DNA of 64,000 bases, taken from Lentisphaerota bacterium. GTDB lineage: Bacteria > Verrucomicrobiota > Lentisphaeria > Victivallales > Victivallaceae. Under the pieces are notes generated by a model. It did not search any database and was not told the origin of the DNA. It saw only the letters and a list, made by a program, of their open reading frames with translations. Positions 58,965 through 64,000 of the stretch are shown one piece after another. The stretch lies in contig SUWJ01000005.1 in assembly GCA_015061545.1 (NCBI GenBank), positions 38,418-102,417 of the forward strand, in the 5' to 3' direction. Each line of letters begins with the position of its first letter. Positions within the stretch are counted from its first letter, which is position 1. The position numbers were made by a program, and so were the translations under genes.

Positions 58965-58983
58965 AAGACTTTTCTTGTTTGAT

Positions 58984-60090
58984 TTACTTTACACCGCTTT
59001 TTCTTTTCCGGTTGGTACCCATAATAGTACGGATGATCCGATCGCGCCCGGTGCTTATGCGCGCTTCGCCGCTGGAACCGAGCCGCAAAGGCTGCGGTTC
59101 GTGGGTTATCCGTATAAATACAGGGTAATAAACTCTGCCTGCCATCTCCTGCGGCAGTTCACTTATGTACATTACTTCGCCATGGAAATAACCGTATTCG
59201 TAGGTGCTGTATTGGCTGGAGGCGATCCGCACGCTCTGATTTTCTTCGATCTTGAAAATTTCCACTTCATCAATAAACGCAATAAACTTCCGTTCCTGAC
59301 CTGCCGCAAACTGGATCACCGACATACCCGGTTCCACATAAGTTCCCGGTTTGGTGGGAATCGACGCGATCGTACCGTCTTCGGGCGCCACAAAGCGGTA
59401 TTCGCTCATTTTGCTGTTCAGCGAAACGAGCTCATTGCGGCAGTTTTCGATTCTGGTTTTGAGCAGTTTGATCTCTTCTTCGGAGCGGGAGATGATCTTT
59501 TTGGCCAGACCGCCTGAAATCTTGGCAAAGTCTTCCTGCAGCTTTTCCTGTTCCAGCTTGTTGCGGCTCACTTCCATTTCCCGCCGCAGATATTCCAGTT
59601 CCGCCATTGCTCCGCGCTGACGGAGTTTTTTGTAGGCGGCAAGTTCGGCAATGCTGTTGTTGAGCCGCAGTTTGCTCTCTTCCAGCTCAATTCGGGTATG
59701 CCGGTATTCAGTGGGCAGCGGGTCGTGTTTCAACAGATCATGAGCGGCTATTTTTACCGACAATTCGGACTCCAGTTCGCTGATTCGCGCCTTTACATTG
59801 CTTATGGAATCCTGCAGATCGGTGGCATCCAGCTCCAGCAATACATCGCCTGCTTTAACTGTATCGCCATCGTGATAATTGATCTTGATGATACGGCTTT
59901 TGACCGAAGACTTCATATCGTAAGTCCGCCAGCCTTCAACCGTGCCGCGCCCGACCGATTCGTCGTTCATCGAAAAGATAAACGTTCCGGCAATAACTGC
60001 CGCCATGACTGCCACCAGCGCAATGACCATCCAGCGGATGATCTTCAGCTGCCGCTGGAAATTCATTTTTTCTTCAACTTTAAGAATCAT
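58984..60090 (-). CDS. HlyD-family periplasmic adaptor
   Basis: N-terminal TM, coiled coil, barrel-sandwich motifs (KINYHDGDTVKAGDVLLELDATDLQ; RFVAPEDGTIASIPTKPGTYVEPG). Confidence 0.85.
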   Translation of the reverse strand: MILKVEEKMNFQRQLKIIRWMVIALVAVMAAVIAGTFIFSMNDESVGRGTVEGWRTYDMKSSVKSRIIKINYHDGDTVKAGDVLLELDATDLQDSISNVKARISELESELSVKIAAHDLLKHDPLPTEYRHTRIELEESKLRLNNSIAELAAYKKLRQRGAMAELEYLRREMEVSRNKLEQEKLQEDFAKISGGLAKKIISRSEEEIKLLKTRIENCRNELVSLNSKMSEYRFVAPEDGTIASIPTKPGTYVEPGMSVIQFAAGQERKFIAFIDEVEIFKIEENQSVRIASSQYSTYEYGYFHGEVMYISELPQEMAGRVYYPVFIRITHEPQPLRLGSSGEARISTGRDRIIRTIMGTNRKRKSGVK

Positions 60091-61832
60091 GCTTTCACCG
60101 CCGTTTCCGCATTTTCCAGCGAAGTCTGCTGCTGAATGTTGTACAGATCGCTGTAGGTGCCGTTGCGCTGCATAAGTTCTTCGTGAGTACCCATTTCCTG
60201 AATTTTGCCCGATTTCAGCACCACGATCTGATCGGAATTTTTGATCGTTGAGAGCCGATGAGCAATAATGATCGTTGTTCTGCCTTCCATAAGGTTATCC
60301 AGCGCGTGCTGAACCAGATATTCCGAAACCGTATCCAGCGCGCTGGTGGCTTCGTCAAGAATCAATATCGACGGATTTTTCAGAATAGCGCGGGCAATGG
60401 CGATACGCTGCTTCTGACCGCCGGATAGCGAGGCGCCGTTTTCGCCGATAACCGTCTTATACCCGTGAGGCAGCATATTGACGAACTCTTCCACGTTGGC
60501 CATTTTTGCCGCCGCCATGATCTCTTCGTTGGTGGTGTCTTTTTTGGCGTAGGCAATATTTTCCTTGATCGTGCCGCTGAACAGAAACGGCTCCTGCAGC
60601 ACCACCGCCACGTTGTTGCGGAAGGAGTCTTTGGAGTATTTTCTTATATCGATACCGTCGATAAGGATTCGCCCGCTGGTGACATCGTAAAAACGTAATA
60701 TAAGGTTGCCCAGCGTAGTTTTTCCGCACCCCGATGGACCCACCAGCGCGATCTTGCGCCCCGGCTCGATACACAAATCCAAATCTTTGATGACCGGCTG
60801 ATCGTCGTACTTGAATGTTACATTTTCAAACTCGATCCTGCCTTTCAATTTCCCTGCTTTGATCGGGTCGGGCGCATCCTGTATTTCGGGGATGATACGC
60901 ATAAGTTTGCCGATACGTTCCGCCCCCGCCAAGCCTTGTGAAATGGTCGTGGAAAGATTGGCAAACATCGAGATCGGCCCCAGCAGACTGCCCACATAAC
61001 TGTAGAACGCCACAAACTCGCCGATGGTCATTTCCTGCTGTTGAACAAAACGGATCCCGACGCCGATCACCAGCAGATAAGTACAGATGCTGAGCATATC
61101 CGCTACCGACCCGCAGATATTCCCCAACAAATTCAGCCGGACTCCGATTCCCAGCGTGGGCCGCAAACATTGGAAGAAACTGCCGCATTCGCTCCGTTCC
61201 TGCCCAAAGGATTTCACCACTTTGATCCCGTTGATCGTTTCGGCAAGATTGGCGGAAATGATCGACATTTTTTCCTGAAAGAGTTTACTCGTTTCCTGCA
61301 GAACCTTGCGGAAGTAGGCAAAGTTGATAAAATGCAGCGGCGCAATCGCCAGCACCAGCAGCGCCAGCTGCCAGTTGATAAAAAGCAGCAGAATGGAAAT
61401 CAGCAGCAGCATAACGATCTGGTCTGCCATTGCCACGATGGAACCGACAAATTGCTGCATAAGCCCCACATCGCTGATAACGTTGGATACCACTTTCCCC
61501 GTGCGGTATTCTTCGTAAAAACGCAGCGACAGACTTTGCAGATGGCGGAACAGTTTGAAGCGCACATCCACCATCACCCGGTACATCATGTAAGAACCGA
61601 GTATCCCGGCAATATAGCGAATTACGCACCGCACCGAGTAAGTTGTAAGCATGGCACCGCACAGAATAAAGAACAAGCCGTAGTCGGCTGTCGGCAGAAC
61701 GCGGTCGATAGCTATTTTCAGCATCCACGGCAAAGTCAATGCCAGAGCTGTAAATAACAGGTTGGAAATACTTGCGAAGACGATCAGCCCGTTATAGGGC
61801 CTCAAAAACGACCTGAGATTGAAATCTGCCAT
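60087..61832 (-). CDS. ABC transporter, fused permease-ATPase (MsbA/LapB-like exporter)
   Basis: Walker A GPSGCGKTTL, LSGGQKQRIAIARAIL, ILDEATSAL; ATGA overlap with adaptor gene. Confidence 0.92.
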   Translation of the reverse strand: MADFNLRSFLRPYNGLIVFASISNLLFTALALTLPWMLKIAIDRVLPTADYGLFFILCGAMLTTYSVRCVIRYIAGILGSYMMYRVMVDVRFKLFRHLQSLSLRFYEEYRTGKVVSNVISDVGLMQQFVGSIVAMADQIVMLLLISILLLFINWQLALLVLAIAPLHFINFAYFRKVLQETSKLFQEKMSIISANLAETINGIKVVKSFGQERSECGSFFQCLRPTLGIGVRLNLLGNICGSVADMLSICTYLLVIGVGIRFVQQQEMTIGEFVAFYSYVGSLLGPISMFANLSTTISQGLAGAERIGKLMRIIPEIQDAPDPIKAGKLKGRIEFENVTFKYDDQPVIKDLDLCIEPGRKIALVGPSGCGKTTLGNLILRFYDVTSGRILIDGIDIRKYSKDSFRNNVAVVLQEPFLFSGTIKENIAYAKKDTTNEEIMAAAKMANVEEFVNMLPHGYKTVIGENGASLSGGQKQRIAIARAILKNPSILILDEATSALDTVSEYLVQHALDNLMEGRTTIIIAHRLSTIKNSDQIVVLKSGKIQEMGTHEELMQRNGTYSDLYNIQQQTSLENAETAVKA

Positions 61833-61960
61833 AAGGCTCTTTCCAGATTTGCAGTTTAAGTTTTACGCATGGCAGCAGCTTATGCGTAGATCAGTTTCTG
61901 CAATTTAAAATAACCTGCTTTGAGTTTAATGCAACTTTGTTTTATACTTTTTTCAACTTT

Positions 61961-62731
61961 TTATTCAGCCGAAGAAACATTTTTGACGATCACAATGGGC
62001 ATATCCCAGTTTTTGACCTTGTAGCTCTCGCCGTGCAGCTTGACTTTTTTGCCGTCAAACTTGCTCAGATCGGCACGGTTCTGCATCAGAAAATACTTGG
62101 GCTGCAGCTCGTCGCCTTTCACCTGATAGAGTACATGGGTGATCGCTTTGATATTGTCTTCCGAGGCGTAAACATAGCCGGTCAATGTAACATCTTTGGC
62201 GGTGCTTACAAAGTTGCCTTCCAGATTTATCAACTCTTTATTGGGCAGCGGCCGTCCGCCGGGAGCTTTGAAGCGGGGGAGTTTTTTCAACGCTTCGGGA
62301 TCCGCTTCAATGGCGGGGCGCCCTGCATAAAACTGCAAATTATCCGGCGATGATATGGCAATCCAGCCGGAAGGTGTCGGCTTGCCGATCGTTTTTACCT
62401 TCATACCTTTGCGCCCCGAACCCAGCGCTTCGTAACCTGTGCTGGGACCGCTGCGGAAATTGACATTGGCTGTCAGCTGATTATTTTTTACATAACGTGC
62501 CGCCACATAGACCCGACTGCCTTCGGGCGGCAGGATCGCCAGCCATTGATCGCTTACAGCCACAATTTTGACGGGCGCATTTTTGTTCAGCTGCACCAGT
62601 TTTGTATAGTTGATTCCTGCTCCTGCGCGGATGTTAAGCGGGTATTTTATTACTTTGCCGGTGACTGCTTCGGCTGCTGTCAGCAGCATGGTGCAGCTTA
62701 ATGAAACTGAAAAAATCAAAAATTTTAACAT
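61961..62731 (-). CDS. Exported protein with two SH3b-like domains
   Basis: Signal peptide; LNIRAGAGINYTKLVQL and VNFRSGPSTGYEALGS. Confidence 0.75.
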   Translation of the reverse strand: MLKFLIFSVSLSCTMLLTAAEAVTGKVIKYPLNIRAGAGINYTKLVQLNKNAPVKIVAVSDQWLAILPPEGSRVYVAARYVKNNQLTANVNFRSGPSTGYEALGSGRKGMKVKTIGKPTPSGWIAISSPDNLQFYAGRPAIEADPEALKKLPRFKAPGGRPLPNKELINLEGNFVSTAKDVTLTGYVYASEDNIKAITHVLYQVKGDELQPKYFLMQNRADLSKFDGKKVKLHGESYKVKNWDMPIVIVKNVSSAE

Positions 62732-62747
62732 ACTGCAAAACCTTTAT

Positions 62748-63338
62748 TTATTTGCGGATGACCGACCCGGCTTTTTTCCTGACCGAAAAACCAAAGTGTC
62801 CTATACATTTGCCCAGATTGAAATAATGTCCGTGCGCATAAGCCAGCACGCCGCCGCAACGTTCCAGATCCAATCTGCCGCTGCTGTCGATAAATTCTTC
62901 TGAAACCTGCACCGCAACGATTTCGGCAATGAACATATCGTGAGAGCCTAATTTGACGATCTCTCTGACCTTACATTCCAAGTTGAGCGGACACTCCATA
63001 ACGAGCGGGGCTGCGACTTTGCTGCCTTGTACTGCGGTCAGATTTTTTTCGGCAAATTTGTCGTGATCCGCCCCGGAAACAACTCCGCACCAATCAACCG
63101 TTGCCGCCTGACTTGCCAGCGGAATATTTACGGTAAACTCCCGCAATTTTACCAATGCTTCGTAGCTGTAGCGTTCGGGGCGGACCGAAATGGAGATCAT
63201 CGGCGGAGTGCTGCAAACGATTCCCGCCCAGGCTATGGTAATAAGATTATTCTTGAAATCCTTGCCGTTGCCCGTTCCTGCCAGTACCGCAGGGACCGGA
63301 GCCAGCTGAGTACTGCCAAGCCAGATTACTTTACTCAT
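62748..63338 (-). CDS. Flavin reductase-like domain protein
   Basis: NLITIAWAGIVCSTPPMISISVRPERYSYEAL, EFTVNIP. Confidence 0.85.
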   Translation of the reverse strand: MSKVIWLGSTQLAPVPAVLAGTGNGKDFKNNLITIAWAGIVCSTPPMISISVRPERYSYEALVKLREFTVNIPLASQAATVDWCGVVSGADHDKFAEKNLTAVQGSKVAAPLVMECPLNLECKVREIVKLGSHDMFIAEIVAVQVSEEFIDSSGRLDLERCGGVLAYAHGHYFNLGKCIGHFGFSVRKKAGSVIRK

Positions 63339-63353
63339 AAAATCCCCGCAATT

Positions 63354-63584
63354 TCAATGGTGGCATCCGCAAGGACCGTGACAACCGCATGAACCTGCCG
63401 AAGGACAGGAATCGGCAGCCTCGCATTTGGCGGCAGGTGAGCTGCCGGTGGCGGCAAAGAGCGAAAATTGTTTTTCCACCTTGCTGCTGCCGCACTTTTC
63501 GCACTCTACAGCAGTTCCGGCACGGGGAACAAGTTTTTCAAATGCGTTGCCGCAATCCTGACATATATATTCATAAATAGGCAT
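63354..63584 (-). CDS. FmdB-family zinc ribbon protein with Cys/His-rich tail
   Basis: MPIYEYICQDCGNAFEKLV, CEKCGSSKVEKQFS. Confidence 0.9.
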   Translation of the reverse strand: MPIYEYICQDCGNAFEKLVPRAGTAVECEKCGSSKVEKQFSLFAATGSSPAAKCEAADSCPSAGSCGCHGPCGCHH

Positions 63585-63697
63585 ATTATTGATGACCTCT
63601 GTTACTTGAGTTGTTGGTTTTTATCCTACTCATAAAAATACACCTTTATCAATCTTTTGTCAAGTAAAAAAAAGCCTTCTGAATAAAAAAATGGGGG

Positions 63698-63735
63698 GTG
63701 TTGCAAAACTCTGAAAGGTTTTGCAACACTTTTTT
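63698..63735 (+). terminator. Strong intrinsic terminator hairpin
   Basis: GTGTTGCAAAAC-N8-GTTTTGCAACAC perfect 12-bp stem then T6. Confidence 0.75.
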
Positions 63736-64000
63736 GCAGTAATTAAGCTCAAATATGTAACATATCCGGTTATTCTGCGTTATATTTTGCATTTTCTCAT
63801 AAATTTGCTTTGAGGGGCAGCTGTTGGCATCATTATAAATGCGCTTCAAGACTTGTACGGGTTATTCAGCATTGTAGAGATTGCGCATCCCAAGAGGGCA
63901 TTGGCATTGCCCTCCTGGACCTCCCTTGCTCGTTTGGGGGCTATATCCAGCGCGAGGTTACTTGGCGACTTTACAATAGAGCGGTCGCTGCCGCTCCCTT

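Noticed and set aside
58984-61832. Type I secretion system for a large RTX-like substrate
   Set aside because: Only ABC and HlyD-like genes are present; no TolC-type gene or RTX substrate nearby, so substrate and secretion role cannot be claimed.
63649-63849. 66-aa minus-strand ORF at right edge
   Set aside because: Runs through a perfect terminator hairpin and has no recognisable motif; unlikely coding.
1-64000. tRNA, rRNA, CRISPR, IS element or prophage
   Set aside because: None recognised by eye on either strand; tRNAscan-SE, Infernal and ISfinder would be needed to confirm absence.

Overview
A 64 kb bacterial chromosomal window with dense, mostly single-copy housekeeping genes. I saw no rRNA, tRNA, CRISPR array, transposase or phage module. 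Gene content (meso-DAP-type MurE, mcsA/mcsB, a Na+-pump decarboxylase, several NodB/GH20-like carbohydrate genes, NtrB/NtrC-type regulators) suggests a Gram-negative anaerobe, possibly in the PVC/Lentisphaerae (Victivallis-like) group; this taxonomy is an inference, not a search result. About 55 CDSs are supportable. The points most worth following up: (1) a MurA with Asp at the fosfomycin-target Cys position (Asp116); (2) an ExoVII small subunit (XseB) with a disordered extension ending DELPF, like an SSB C-terminal tip; (3) a decarboxylase alpha subunit with two tandem biotinyl domains, beside birA/oadG and an OadB with an extra N-terminal secreted-type domain; (4) a topoisomerase IV A subunit with an in-frame 9-nt minisatellite and a clamp-motif-like C-terminal tail; (5) a translationally coupled kinase / TIM-barrel / NtrC-type regulator operon; (6) mcsA-mcsB coupled to a multi-TM sensor kinase; (7) a two-copy family of uncharacterised deacetylase-like proteins at opposite ends of the window; (8) a large EF-hand membrane protein. 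No single locus is a clearly new multi-gene system; the novelty is mostly in unusual domain architectures and gene couplings.
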